Notes under the pieces: model-generated
What the model saw: only the letters and a program-made list of their open reading frames with translations
Databases searched by the model: none
Told to the model about the DNA's origin: nothing
Shown here: piece by piece, positions 11,789 to 24,135 of the stretch
Position numbering within the stretch: position 1 is the stretch's first letter
How the letters are laid out: each line of letters opens with the position of its first letter
Position numbers and translations under genes: made by a program
Assembly: GCF_037038585.1 (NCBI RefSeq)
Contig: NC_092523.1
Location: forward strand, 46,517,501-46,581,500
Source: Patagioenas fasciata
Lineage: Eukaryota > Chordata > Aves > Columbiformes > Columbidae
Reading direction: 5' to 3'
DNA length: 64,000 bases

Positions 11789-14700
11789 ATGATGGTGCTG
11801 AGGTTACAGAGCTGGGCTCCTCTGGGGTCTCTCCTCTCCCTCCTCTTTTCCACCAGCATGGCGGTAAGTGACAGTGCTAGAAAACACATCAGCACAGAAA
11901 ATGCTGTTAGAGAAAGTTAACTGAAAATGTTCTTCTTTGTCTCTTCAGTATATTGCTACCAGAGAAAACTGCTGCATATTAGATGAACGATTTGTAAGTA
12001 CCTGAACAATTTTCTTTTATCTTAAGAGCTTGATTAAAGCTTTCCTATGCTGATTATTAACTACCATTATCACTTGTAGCTTTATTTGAACTTCATTGTT
12101 ATTTTCTATACGTACTAAATGCACTGTGCTTAAACACGTTATCTATTAATAGAGGTGTACGCTTGGTAAAAATGCAGGGAAGGCTGCACTGTTGACAAAA
12201 GGAGATGTCCAGAAGACACTAGAAGTAACAGCATGCATGCTTTTCATGCTATATGTGTGTATGTACACACAGTGTGAAATTAAACTGACTCTGTACATTC
12301 AAATACAGCAGACAAAATGGCAAACACTTCCCCTTTTTATCCACAGTTATTTGTATAATCAGTGCCTGAAAGTTCCCCTGCCCATATATTCTGCTCTCCT
12401 GTTTTTTTTTTTTCTCCTGAGACATTGCCAATTTTTATTCTTTCCTCTTTAGGGTAGCTACTGCCCAACGACCTGTGGCATTGCCGATTTCTTTAATAAA
12501 TACCATCTCACTATGGATAAGGAACTGCAGGAAATGGAGAGAATTTTACAGCAAATTACTAACTCCACGGGAACAGTAGAACATGTGATTCAACACATCC
12601 AAAGCCTCTATCCTCCAGAGAAGCAGACACTACCAAGTGAGAATATAATGATAACTACACAACTGAAAAATGTAGTTTATGTAGTTTTATTGGTTTTTGA
12701 TTTGCCTAATTGCAATAATTTTACACCTTTGTCTGTTTTACAGATTCAATTGATGGCTTGACTCAAAAGTCCAGGAAAATAATTGAAGAAATTATCAGAT
12801 ATGAAAACACTATTTTGTCTCATGAAAGTACTATACAGTACGTATCTTCCACCTTTTATATCACTTGGCAATCCAAATAATTTTCTTTTTGTCCTTTTAT
12901 CAAGTGCAGCTAAGGCTCCCTCAGAAAGGTTTTTTGTGCTCATGTGGACCATAGTGCCCACACTGTCCTTAGCAGCTGCCTAGCAAGACACAGAAGGATC
13001 ATGAGGATCTGATATTGCATTCTCTGCTCATCTGAATAAGCCATTAATTATTCAAGAAGTACAAGATAAGAATGTCAGGAAGCATGACAATATTTTTAGT
13101 TATGTTTCTTTTGCTGTGCCAGCTACTTCTAAACTCTTTTTCTCGACCTTTGGAGATTTTATTGATATGAGTTTGTGCTGTAATGCAGAGTGTGTGCAAT
13201 ATTTGTACAATCATTCACTCTGCATATATCCATGAAAATCAGCTCAGTTACATTGATATAAATCATAAGTAATACAAACTCAGTGGTAGTCTTTTGTTAA
13301 TTGACACTGAAAATACAACTGAAAACATCATTAACTTTTCTAAATCTTAAGGATATGTTTTATGACCAGAATGTACAAAAATCTCCACTTGTATAACATT
13401 ATATCAAAGATGATTTATGCATTCTGACACTTGTAGCAGTTTATTTGCAGCATTTATGTTTTACAAATGCATCATTTGCTTCAGGAGAACAAAGGAAAAG
13501 TTTCACAGAATCACACAGAATCATAGAATGTTAGGGATTGGAAGAAAGCTCGAAAGATCATCTAGTCTAATCCCCCTGCTGGAGCAGGAACACCTAGATG
13601 AGGTTACACAGGAAGGCGTACATAGAGTTATATTCATACATTAATTACTGTTTTGAGTTTCACTGACTAGAGTCAAGTTTTGCAGAAGATTACATTTTGC
13701 ATAAGGTTAAGCATGTGCTTTCCTACTTCATATAGTTTCCTCAACTTTAAATATTGATACTAACAGAGGCACTTCCTGTTAGAGGGGTGTATGTAGCAGT
13801 ATGCTACACTGGTGGGACACATATGCAGGGAAATGTGTGTTACATATTCAGAAACAGCTGAAACAACAAGCCATTTTTATGTCTCTCTGTCCAGACAGTT
13901 GACAGATACACATATATTGAACAGCAACAGGATCACACAGCTGAAAGAGAAGATTGCTCAGCTTGAGTCACACTGTCAGGAGCCATGCAGAGACACGGCT
14001 GAAATACAGGAGACAACTGGAAGAGGTGTGCAAAATGCTTCTTGTGTGGTGGAGGGTTAATCCTGTTACAAATATTGCCAACTGGCATCACAGCGATGAG
14101 TTATTTGTAATCTTATGGGCCATAGATTTCTGCAGAGGTATATAAGATTGCACATTATGAAACCAGGGCTTGGATCAATATAGGTGTTGGGTAGATGCTC
14201 TGCAAACAGGGTATTCAGGTGGAACAGAGGTATTGCTTGCTCGATTGGCTTTTTTGTCCAACATATGATTATCCCAAAATGTATGCTAAACATGAGGGAC
14301 ATGAGTAGAGTTTCCATGGATTTAGGACAAACAGAAGGTAACTCCTTATCACATTTCTGCTGAACCATCTGAAAAACATGTTATTATTCCATTAACTTCA
14401 AAAGTGCCTTTTTTGTTGATGTAGAAATTAATGCAACTACTATATTTTACATTTCAGTTGCTAAAACTCTACGTGAGAGTAAATTCCTCCTCATGTTACA
14501 CAAGTCCTTTGACCTTCAGTAGGATTTTTATGGCAATTATATTAAAGTATGTGGAGTAAATAGCTAACTGTGCAACAAGGATATTTAGATGAATTGCATT
14601 TCTTGCACTAAAAAAGTTACAATATCAAATAAATCTGAGAGTAGAACTGTACCTAGATTAATAACAATCTTTTTAATATCTTTACTTCAGATTGTCAAGA

Positions 14701-17700
14701 CATTGCAAATAAAGGAGCCAGAAAAAGTGGTCTTTACTTTATCAAACCTCAAAAAGCCAAGCAGTCATTCCTAGTCTACTGTGAGATTGACTCATATGGC
14801 AACGGCTGGACTGTATTACAGAGGGTATGACACGTGTTATTACCATGAGCAAGCTTACTGCATCAGTACAGTTTTTATTTACATACATAAGATACATATC
14901 TTTTTTTTATTTAGGTTTTTGGGTTTTTTTTTTGTTTGTTTTCCCCAGAGACTGGATGGGAGTGAGGACTTCAAGAAAAACTGGGTTCAGTACAAGGAAG
15001 GATTTGGACATCTGTCTCCAGATGACACCACTGAATTCTGGCTGGGCAATGAAAAGATTCATTTAATAACTACACAGTCCACTCTGCCATACACCTTACG
15101 AATAGAACTGGAGGACTGGAGTGGCAAGAAAAGGTATTTGCTTGTGATGCTCCTGAAAATGACAGCTTAAAACCTACTGCTTCTACTGCTGCATCAGTTT
15201 GTACAGCTCTTTCCCCTTAGACCTGCTAACATGAATAGGACACTGTTTTGGCTCCTGACCTCACAACTATGACAGCAGTCACCCTGTGTGACTTGTTGCG
15301 AGGCACACATGCGTGTCTGAAGGCCACATGCTGGCAGCCCTAGTTTAGTTGGCAGAAGGAATTTGTTTCTTCTCTTCAAGATTCTTCACATCTTATGCAT
15401 CTTATTGACTACATGATGGTTTTAGGTCCCTTCCAATTGAACTATTCTATTCTATTCTATTCTATTCTATTCTATTCTATTCTATTCTATTCTATTCTAT
15501 TCTATTCTATTCTATTCTATTCTATTCTATTCTCTTCTGTTCTGTTCTATTCTATTCTATTCTATTCTATTCTATTCTATTCTATTCTATTCTGCTCTAT
15601 TCTATTCTATTCTATTCTATTCTATTCTATTCTATTCTACTCTACTCTACTCTACTCTACTCTACTCTACTCTATTCTATTCTATTCTATTCTATTCTAT
15701 TCTATTCTATTCTATTCTATTCTATATTCCATTCTCCAGGAAGGCTTACTAGCTTTGCTATTTCTTGAGACATCCACTTCTTCCTTCCACCAAGAATTTC
15801 CTCATGATCTAAGTAAGCCCAAGTATTATGAATGTGGGAGATACATACATGTGCATGTTTATATAATGTAGATCTTTCATACATCACTGAAGAGTAGTAG
15901 TGAAAATACATCTGACACTGGAGCACAAATGCTGGTCGATGTGTGTCATTGAACTGAGGCACACAATCATGCAAAACCAATTCCTTTTCAAATGCTAGGA
16001 TGCCATAAATGCCTTTTTCTGCAGTTCTAACACCTATGTGTTTCTCATTCGCACATGTACTGGGAATGCAGCATGCTGATATTCACCATTCTCCTCTGTT
16101 AACAGCACTGCTGACTATGCTGTATTCAAAGTGGGAAGTGAAGAAGACAAGTATCGGCTGACTTATGCCTACTTCATTGGTGGTGAAGCCGGGGATGCCT
16201 TTGATGGCTTTGATTTTGGAGATGATCCAAGCGACAAATCCTTTACCTATCATAATGGCATGCGGTTCAGTACCTATGATAATGACAATGATAACTTTGC
16301 TGGCAACTGTGCTGAGCAAGATGGATCTGGATGGTGGATGAATAGATGCCACGCTGGCCACCTCAATGGAAAATATTATATAGGTAAAGTACCTTCTAAA
16401 TACCTATGACCCAGGACACCACATTTCAGTGACAAAGAAAAATAGGTCAATTCCATTGAGCATGTTTTACTCTCTGGTTTTCTCAAAGCTGGCATAGCAC
16501 ATTCTTTGCAATAGATGTTAACACCAGTAGTAGGAACTTACAGCTGCTTTCCAGCCCAAAGTGGGAGAATCAGTCCTGAGAGAAGCAAACTGGGGGGAGA
16601 AAGGCAGTGAGCAAGGCCTGTTAGCATGCTCAGGGATGCTATGGAGGCGTTAGTACCAGAAAAATGTATAGACAAATCAACCGTTTTTGAAAGCAACTGT
16701 TTTGCTCTAACCGATGTTTTTTAGATGGTGTGTACACATCGAAAGATGCTGGTCCATCTGGATATGACAATGGCATTATCTGGGCAACCTGGCGTGACCG
16801 GTGGTACTCCATGAAGAAAACGGCAATGAAAATCATCCCATTCAACAGACTGTCAGTAGATGGACAGCAGCACAACTTAGGCAACACCAAACAGGTTCGA
16901 CCACAGGGCTGGGGAGATATTTAAAATTACAAAAGAACATAGGTATAGTTTCAAACACTGAGCATGGACAACTGAATAGGGCACCATATCTTAGAGAAGT
17001 TGGCTTTGTTTATGTGTACACATACGCAGGCACGTCACAAGAAGAGCAAGAGACCACGAATGCATTTGCAAAGAGCAAGTTTTATTTTAGTTACCTCTCT
17101 ACTGGGGGATCTCAGAAGCCACACCTAAGCTTCCAGGCAGAGGTGACACAGGCAGGGACGCAAGCGCTGGTCAGTTGAGCCCTGCCGAAGATCACTGGGC
17201 CTGCTGAGCTCGCCTGTATTTCGAGGCTTCAGGCAGGCGCAGCCTCCCGCTCTTTCTCACAACAAAGCAGGAATCTCAGACATAGTGATAAGGTGCCTAG
17301 AGTTTCTCACAGGCCTATGTTATCTAACACAGAGGTTCTACTCATCAAGCACACAAGGTCAGCAAAACAATTAGTGTGATGTGTGTGCTTTTTCTACAGA
17401 CAGGTGCAAGTCACTTGAGTGTATTTACATTTAACTAACCTCCTCGCCAAATCTTCTGCTATATCCCCATACAGTTTACCATTTTGTCACAGAAATATTT
17501 GTACTTTGATTTTAATATACCTTGCACATTACTATTTCTTTTAACAGATAGATTAATGGATAGTCTTGTGATCAGAAATAATCCCTTACCTTCATGCATT
17601 TTTAAGTGTTACATTTTAAATTTCCAACTAGTAAAACTGTGTTTGAATGCTATCAACGTGTCATCATAGCCTTATGTACTTCTTTTTTAGAATAATATTA

Positions 17701-17758
17701 AAATGCTCTCTCTTTTTTTGTTTTTTTTTTTTTTCTGTTTTAGGTTGGAGATTCGTAA
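11789..17758 (+). CDS. FGG: Fibrinogen gamma chain
   Basis: Gamma subunit of secreted plasma fibrinogen. Ten exons: 11789-11863, 11949-11993, 12453-12636, 12744-12837, 13895-14025, 14691-14824, 14949-15133, 16106-16383, 16725-16894, 17744-17758; 436 aa, against 437 in human gamma-A. A signal peptide covers ~1-25. Mature protein starts [15 protein letters not shown] with the paired cysteines of the central disulfide knot. Next come the coiled coil with an N-glycosylation site (NST), then the fibrinogen C-terminal domain with calcium loop DNDNDNFAG (~341-349) and hole-a residues. The tail keeps [10 protein letters not shown], the factor XIIIa cross-linking Gln/Lys region, and ends VGDS where human ends AGDV. 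Introns carry CR1 pieces, an ATTCT array (intron 7) and a solo LTR (intron 9). The start has a second in-frame ATG directly after it; either gives a normal signal peptide. Confidence 0.97.
13504..13618 (-). mobile_element. CR1 LINE 3'-end fragment in FGG intron 4
   Basis: The plus strand begins with repeated CACAGAATCA-type octamers and TAGAATG. It continues with the complement of the CR1 3' region ending near AGGTTACACAGGAAGG. It has the same 3' sequence as the two larger copies inside PLRG1. About 115 bases, severely 5'-truncated, antisense to FGG. Confidence 0.85.
15403..15442 (+). mobile_element. CR1 LINE 3'-tail remnant in FGG intron 7
   Basis: GACTACATGATGGTTTTAGG followed by TCCCTTCCAATTGAACTATT matches the last ~40 bases of CR1 elements, which normally precede ATTCTATG octamers. 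Here the octamer tail is replaced directly by the ATTCT array that follows. Confidence 0.7.
15443..15725 (+). repeat. ATTCT pentanucleotide array in FGG intron 7
   Basis: About 56 tandem 5-base units spelling ATTCT. Variants include a TTCTG/TCTTC block near 15531-15549, a single TCTGC at about 15592, and a homogenised block of about eight CTACT units near 15638-15670. The array starts exactly at the end of a CR1 3' tail. It is open in several frames, which creates a spurious long open frame. Confidence 0.97.
16725..16924 (+). CDS. FGG: Possible gamma-prime form of FGG by intron 9 read-through
   Basis: If the exon 9 donor at 16895 is not used, the frame runs on into the intron as VRPQGWGDI and stops at 16922-16924, giving a 441-aa chain. 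Human gamma-prime arises the same way and begins VRPEHP, so the first three intron-encoded residues agree. The human tail then has an acidic, sulfated stretch that binds thrombin; it is absent here. No canonical AATAAA is seen on the plus strand of intron 9, so production of this form is doubtful. Confidence 0.35.
17013..17473 (-). mobile_element. Solo LTR of an endogenous retrovirus in FGG intron 9
   Basis: A 461-base unit with TG...CA ends (TGTGTACA...CCCCATACA on the plus strand) is flanked by 5-base direct repeats GTTTA at 17008-17012 and 17474-17478. Read on the minus strand it has an AATAAA signal (17081-17086 complement) followed by a short U5-like end, so it is antisense to FGG. No internal retroviral genes are present, so it is a recombined relic. 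The 5-base duplication suits class III (ERVL-like) elements but is not diagnostic. Both target repeats still match perfectly, which suggests moderate age. Confidence 0.85.
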
Positions 17759-17943
17759 AGGGGAAGTTTCACAAAGACTGGTCTGACCAGGGAAACAAAT
17801 ATTTTATATCTTAGACACTGAACTTACCTGACATTACACAGTTCAGTTTTACTGTAAAACACCATTGACTGGAAAATGCCCAAGACTCTTCCCTGAGCAG
17901 TGCTTACCTCTGTACATGGTTATTATTTTCTGTACAAATTCTC

Positions 17944-17949
17944 AATAAA
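17944..17949 (+). promoter_or_regulatory. FGG: FGG polyadenylation signal
   Basis: AATAAA lies 186 bases after the FGG stop codon. The probable cleavage site is about 15-25 bases further on, ahead of a TG-rich stretch. Confidence 0.8.
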
Positions 17950-17974
17950 TTTTTGATTACTACAAAAAATCTGA

Positions 17975-20900
17975 ACTTGTTATCTGTGCTCAACTGTTGG
18001 CCAAACAAAACAAACTTTATGATGCTTGGAAGGTTACTCTGATCAGACCTGTTCGATTCAGTCATTCCTGCGTTGCAGGCCAGTAGTTTCTGCTCTTTGT
18101 TTAGAGGCCAGTGTTAGAACTATTTCTCCATAAAATATGGCTTGCTACCAAAAGTTTTCATTCTGCTTTCTAATGAAATTTATATGTGACATGGATCAAA
18201 GTACACACCAACTTGAAAGAGGCCTAGTTTACTGCTGAAGGCTACTTACCATGAAATAATGAATGCATTTTCAATCAGGACGTGTTAGGAAGTATCCTAT
18301 CAATGACGAAGAACAAATGTTTTACTCCAAAGCATGCATATTAACAAGTTTCTCAAAATAAAAGTTTCATTTGCTATATAGCGCATAGTATTACACTGTA
18401 CAACCATTACCCCCTCTTTGTTCCTAAGTATATAAAATTAATGTATCTAGTGTCACTATGAGACCAAAAAATGATAAAATTTGCAGCAGAAATTCATTGT
18501 ATTTTACTTGAATTTTCTTTTTCTAGATCTGGTAGTAATTTTCCGTGTGATCCACATGAGCAAACTCACAGCACAGATCAAGAAGAGCAAAGAGTTTGCA
18601 ATGCTGTCTGAATGTACTCAGAATATTTGATGAGTGCATTTGAGTGGTGCATTAGCAAAACAAATTAGTTTTGTGGATAAATTTCTCAACAAATAATACA
18701 CTCAGAGCTAGAATCTATATCTATTTCAAGTTAGTATATAAAGAAGTGAAATATGAAGTGTACCCTGGTTTTTATTTTTAGCTACTAGTGAGAGGCCAGA
18801 AGTTCACCTGATATTTCTGAATAGCACATTCAAATGCATTATTTTAAAGACAGGGAGACATTACACTAGTAAGACAGTTTTGGTGCCCAGGTCTTTAGCG
18901 AGGCTGCTGGGTCTCTTTCCTTGGGTCTGAGCCTCCACAGCATGATAAGCTGCTGTCCCCCTGTCATTGTTACTCAGGTTGTTTTGACTTAGTTCAAGTT
19001 ATACCCTTGGGCCAAAATCTAAGAGGAAGACTGGCTTCTCAGGAGCAGGTGAGAAGAAGCCATCGTAAGCCTAGGGCCAGTGTGGGGTTAACAATTGTTT
19101 GGGGTGAAGGACAACCTCTCCACACCACTGAACCGGTATATTTGCACAGCTCTGCTTCACCCATGCAACCAGTCATGTTGCGTGGCTCACCAGCAGCTTT
19201 CACACCCAGTTCATCACTAGGCAAAGCATTTTATGGGTTGCTCTCCAGAACTAAGATTGGCTTATTCTTCCAGTTGATTTGTTGATGTCCTGAGTTTTCA
19301 CAAACAATTTTAACCTCTTTGGAGGGAACCGTCTGCTCCAGTGGTCAGGAGGGTCAGAACTATTGAACCCAAGAATCTTGATCTTTCAGAGGAGTCCTCT
19401 GCCAGAATTCATCAAGGAGTCTACGGGATCCCAGCCTACAGTTACATTCTCTGGGCTCTGAAAGAACACTGGCAAAACTCATATCTTTTGGAGCTCCTTT
19501 CTGCTGTTTCCAACCCTCTATCAAAGGGGCCTGAAAAGATCTCCCGTTTCTTCTGACTCTTAGGGAGTTAATACTTTTGGTATTATTTTTTGCAAACAAA
19601 TATGTTGCAATTTGACTTAATGCCCCAATTTTGTACACTGAAAAGTCATATTTCTCTTTTCTACATGAGACTTTATTGTACATGACAGTCAGATCATAGC
19701 TATAGTGAAAGTCATCTGTATTTAGGTGAGCCTGTCTCCCTCTAAGTTTATAAAAATTTGTTATAGGATTTGGTGGATATAAGTTTGCCTTTATTTCATA
19801 CATGTGCTTGCAGTCACTCTTCCAAAGACCACTGTAGCACAAAATAGAGGAACTGGGAACAGAAATACTTTCTCTTCTGTATGCTCACTCCAAAGTAAAA
19901 CCAACCAACCAAACACAAACAAAGAAGTAAAACCAAGCAAACAAACAAAGCCAGAAAAAGTGGACAAGGAAGGGGATAAAGGTAGAATGAGGTGAATAAG
20001 GTGGACAGACTGGAGGGCTTACTGGGTCCCTCAGTGTCTAGGACACTGCATGGGGAAAATGTGGGATCAGATGCTGGGACTGGCTAGTAATGAGAGCTGG
20101 GGCTGAAGAAGAATGGAGTCTAAGACAAGGTGTCCAGAAGAGGTACAGGAATGAGCAGGTAAAAGGAGGAGAAGGTACTGCTTGGAACCTAGTGGTGGAG
20201 ACTGGTGGTAGGAAAGGAGACAGGGACAGTGCTGGGCAAACCAGGGCTGGCTCACACCTAGGGCGCACAAAACAGACCTAATCCCAGACTTCCCAACTAT
20301 TGCTCTGGCAACCTGCCAAGAGCAGGGCAGCTGAAGTAGCGAACTGCATTTCTGTCCTTCGATCACTAATTAAAGTTAAATCCAAAGTTTATCTAGCCTT
20401 TAGCCTTTCAAACAAACACAGGGAGAAGTGACTGGATGATAGCAACATGAAAACAAAGGTACAGGCTGAAGGTCAGGCCCTAATTCAGCCCTCAACTGGA
20501 AGTCCCAAGGAGCCCCTCCTTCACCCCACCTTCACCCAGCAATCCCCTTCGCATGAAGCAGGAAACCCCTCTTAGTTTACCTAACCTAATGTTTGTGATC
20601 AGTTACCAGCTTTTTCCAGTTCCTCTGACCTTGCTGGGAAAACCAGAGCTTTAGTGTTCTGCATTTGAAGGTCACCAGAGAGCTGTGCCTTCCGTCAGTG
20701 TCACAGGAGGCCTGGCACATGCTACTGCCGTGTCCAGTCTTACACGGGTAGCCTCTACCTGGGATATCACCCAGCAAATTGTCACATCCTCTCTTGGCAT
20801 GACAGGAAAGACAGAAATTCTTCTACTTGATGTACTCTTACTGGTCTTGATTTTTAAGGCCTATTAAATTACAAAAATAATGTTTGGAGAGATAGAAGAC

Positions 20901-22449
20901 CACAAAATCAAGCTCTTACAATTTAGGAAAAGCCAGAACTGAGGTGATATCACATCTGAATTATGAAGGATGCTTTAGTTGTTGCATAGGTTGTAATGTA
21001 TGCAGTAAGACCAGGTGGGGCACAGTTGTCTCTTACTTACAGTTGATACTCTGCAGAATTAGGTGCTATTCCTACTCTCATCACCTGGCTCCTGTGGGAC
21101 CAGAGGCAAGATCCTCAGGCATCTCAGAGCTGGCTGCTGGATGTTCCTCCTGAGCCCCAGTGCAGGCACAGAGCTATAGCCGCTCTCAGTGGGATCTGCA
21201 CGTATGGTGTGCTCTGAAGACTAGGACTATCAAAACAGTTCCTGTAAATTAATAACTACTTTTTGACTTCATGTTCTCATCTGGCTTCTGCAGCTGTGAA
21301 AAGAAGAAAGTTGTGCCCAGGGAACTGATGTTTGCAAGCCACTGAGGCAGCTAAGTGATGAGCACCATAGGAATATCCTTGAAACTTTAAACAGTCTGCA
21401 GAGCACCATTGTAAAATGAAAAGACAGTACAACTCTGGGCAACTGCTTGCCTGTAGAGCACCATCCATGGTCAATGTGAGGAGGAGGGGGTTTGGTTGAA
21501 GGAACATCACATATGAACCTGTGGTAAAGCAGAGCACATGAGTGTATGCGCAAGGTGAGTCCATGAAGGTTGTATGTGCAATTCTTGTGTTTCTGAGCAC
21601 AGAGGGCCTAAGGTTGTGACCTTTGAGCAGAGTTTTTTATCTATTGTGGAGGCTAAATTAGAGTTTGTTGGCTTGAGTAGGGGATTCTTCATGGACCCCA
21701 GTAGATTTGGGGGTCATATTGCTCTGTTCTGTAAAATAATTAATCCTCCTGCAAGACTTCCTCTCTTCTTCCCCTCCTTTAAGCATTTTATTGTTCTCTG
21801 AGCTTTTTATAATTATTTCACTGAACAGCTGCAACATAGCAAACAAAACTGTGTAGGATTTGGATTGGGGAAGCATCACCAGTCTTGCCCTTGCTGAAAT
21901 TAGCAGCTGAGGATTTTGTTATGTGAGAATATTTACTATCTGCTTTGAGTTCAGAAGCTGCCTTACAGATATTTATCAACCAAACAGCACAGCCATGGCT
22001 GGCAGATCTTCAAACTGAGCAAAGGTAACATGTGGTCTGTTTGGACATTTGTCACTGAAGTTTGTTGGGCTGTCTTATTATTGAAATCAGAACAGATTTG
22101 TTGCACCATAGTATTACTGGCACTGCACAGGGTTCAAAAGAAGACTTTACAAAGCATGCTGCAGAGAATCAACATAGACAAAACATCTTGTTTCAGACTC
22201 TGCACAGATAACATTAGGCCATAAATATAATACGTACCCTTCATCATGCAAAACCAGATCCTGAGGGTGTGTTAATCAATGGTACAAATCAATGTAGCAC
22301 CATCTTATTAAGCTCTTCCGTTTTCTGCTACCTGAGGATATGACTCACTGTTAGTGAGATGGGTGTAAGTTCTGTTAAGTTTTAGAGGGTTTTCCTAGGT
22401 AAGAGAAGCATGAAGTGCAAGGCCAGAAATGGGGTACATGGAGGGTGTT
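17975..22449. other. Intergenic region FGG-FGA, first part
   Basis: About 4.5 kb with no recognisable gene. There is a CAAA/CCAA-rich simple stretch at about 19896-19950. Open frames are short and lack any family motif. Confidence 0.5.
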
Positions 22450-22450
22450 C

Positions 22451-24135
22451 ACAGAATCACAGAATCGACTGGGTTGGAAAAGACCTCAGAGATCATTGAG
22501 TCCAACCCTTGGTCCAACTCTAGTCCATTTACTAGATCATGGCACTAAGCGCCATGTCCAATCTCAGTTTAAAACCGTCCAGGGACAGGGAGTCCACCAC
22601 CTCCCTGGGCAGGCCATTCCAATGCCTGACCACTCTCTCTGTAAAGAATTTCTTTCTAATATCCAGCCTAAATTTCCCCTGGCAGAGTTTAAGCCCATGC
22701 CCCCTTGTCCTATTGCTAACTGCCTGGGAGAAGAGACCAATCCCCACCTGGCTATAACTTCCCTTCAGGTAGTTATAGAGAGTGATGAGGTCACCTCTAA
22801 GCCTCCTCTTCTCCAGACTAAACAACCCCAGCTCCCTCAACCTCTCCCCATAGGTCTTATGTTCAAGTCCCTTCACCAGTCATGTTGCTCTTTTCTGAAC
22901 CCGCTCCAGCACTTCAATGCCTTTCCTGAACTGAGGGGCCCAGAACTGAACACAATACTCCAGGTGTGGCCTCACCAATGCAGAGTACAGGGGAAGGATC
23001 ACTTGCCTTGTCCTGCTGACCATGCTATTTTTGATACAGGACAGGACACCATTGGCCTTCTTGGCCACCTGGGCACACTGTTGGCTCATATTGAGCTTCC
23101 TGTCAATTAGTACCCCCAGGACCCTTTCTGCCTGACTGCTCTCCAGCCACTCTGCGCCCAGCCTGTAGCACTGCAGGGGGTTGTTGTGGCAAAAGTGCCC
23201 ATTTTTCCAGTCTATCCAGATCCCTCTGCAGAGCCCTCCTGCCTTCCAGCAGGTTGACACTCCCTCCCAACTTGGTGTCATCAGCAAATTTGCTGATGAT
23301 GGTCTCAATCCCCTCATCTAAATCGTCAATACAGATGTTAAACAGGACTGGACCCAACACTGACCCCTGGGGGACACCACTAGTGACTGGCCACCAGCTA
23401 GATGCAGCCCCATTCACCAGCACTCTCTGGGCCCGGTCCTCCAGCCAGTTCTTAACCCAGCAGAGAGTACAATTGTCCAAGCCACGGGCTACCAGCTTTT
23501 GCAGGAGTATATTATGGGAGACAGTGTCAAAGGCCTTGCTGAAGTCCAGATAGACCACATCCACGGCTTTCCCCTCATCCACCAGGTGGGTCACCTGATC
23601 ATAAAAGATCAGGTTGGTCAGACAGGACCTGCCCCTCCTAAACCCATGCTGGCTAGGTCTGATCCCTTGTCCATCCTGAAGGTGCTGTGTGATTCCATTC
23701 AGGATGATCTGCTCCATAACCCTGCCAGGCACCGAGGTCAGGCTGACAGGTCTGTAGTTGCCAGGGTCAGCTTTGCAGCCCTTTTTGTGGACTGGGGTAA
23801 CATTGGCCAATTTCCAATCATATGGGACCTCCCCAGTGAGCCAGGACTGTTGGAAGATGATGGAGAGCGGCTTGGCGAGTTCTTCTACTAGCTCCCTCAT
23901 CACCCTAGGATGGATCCTATCTGGTCCCATAGACTTGTGAGGATCCAGATGGCTCAGTAGATCACCAACTATTTCCTCCTGGAATACAAGGGGTCTATTT
24001 GGCTTACTATCTCTGTCAACCACCTCCAGAGATGAGTTGTCCTGAGGGCCACCTGTCTTATTGGTAAAAACTGAGGCAAAGTAGGTATTAAGTACCTCAG
24101 CTTTCTCCTCATCTTTGTTAACTACATTTCCCTAA
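22451..24135 (-). mobile_element. CR1 LINE, 5'-truncated, with a nearly complete reverse transcriptase domain
   Basis: On the minus strand the element runs from ~24135 to its 3' end at 22451, where the octamer tail (ATTCTGTG type) lies. The translated domain shows [64 protein letters not shown] and the catalytic [11 protein letters not shown] box. These are the reverse transcriptase motifs of CR1 ORF2. The frame shifts near 23200, just after RLEKWA, where part of the usual linker is missing. It resumes with [20 protein letters not shown] and continues to the C terminus with an in-frame stop near 22880. The upstream endonuclease and ORF1 are absent, so it cannot move by itself. Confidence 0.95.

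Noticed and set aside
15395-15871. A 158-codon open frame through the FGG intron 7 array, rich in Tyr-Ser-Ile-Leu-Phe repeats
   Set aside because: It is only the ATTCT array read in a stop-free frame; no start context, splice support or protein family.
22415-23891. Plus-strand open frames of 231 and 130 codons
   Set aside because: They are antisense shadows of the minus-strand CR1 reverse transcriptase.
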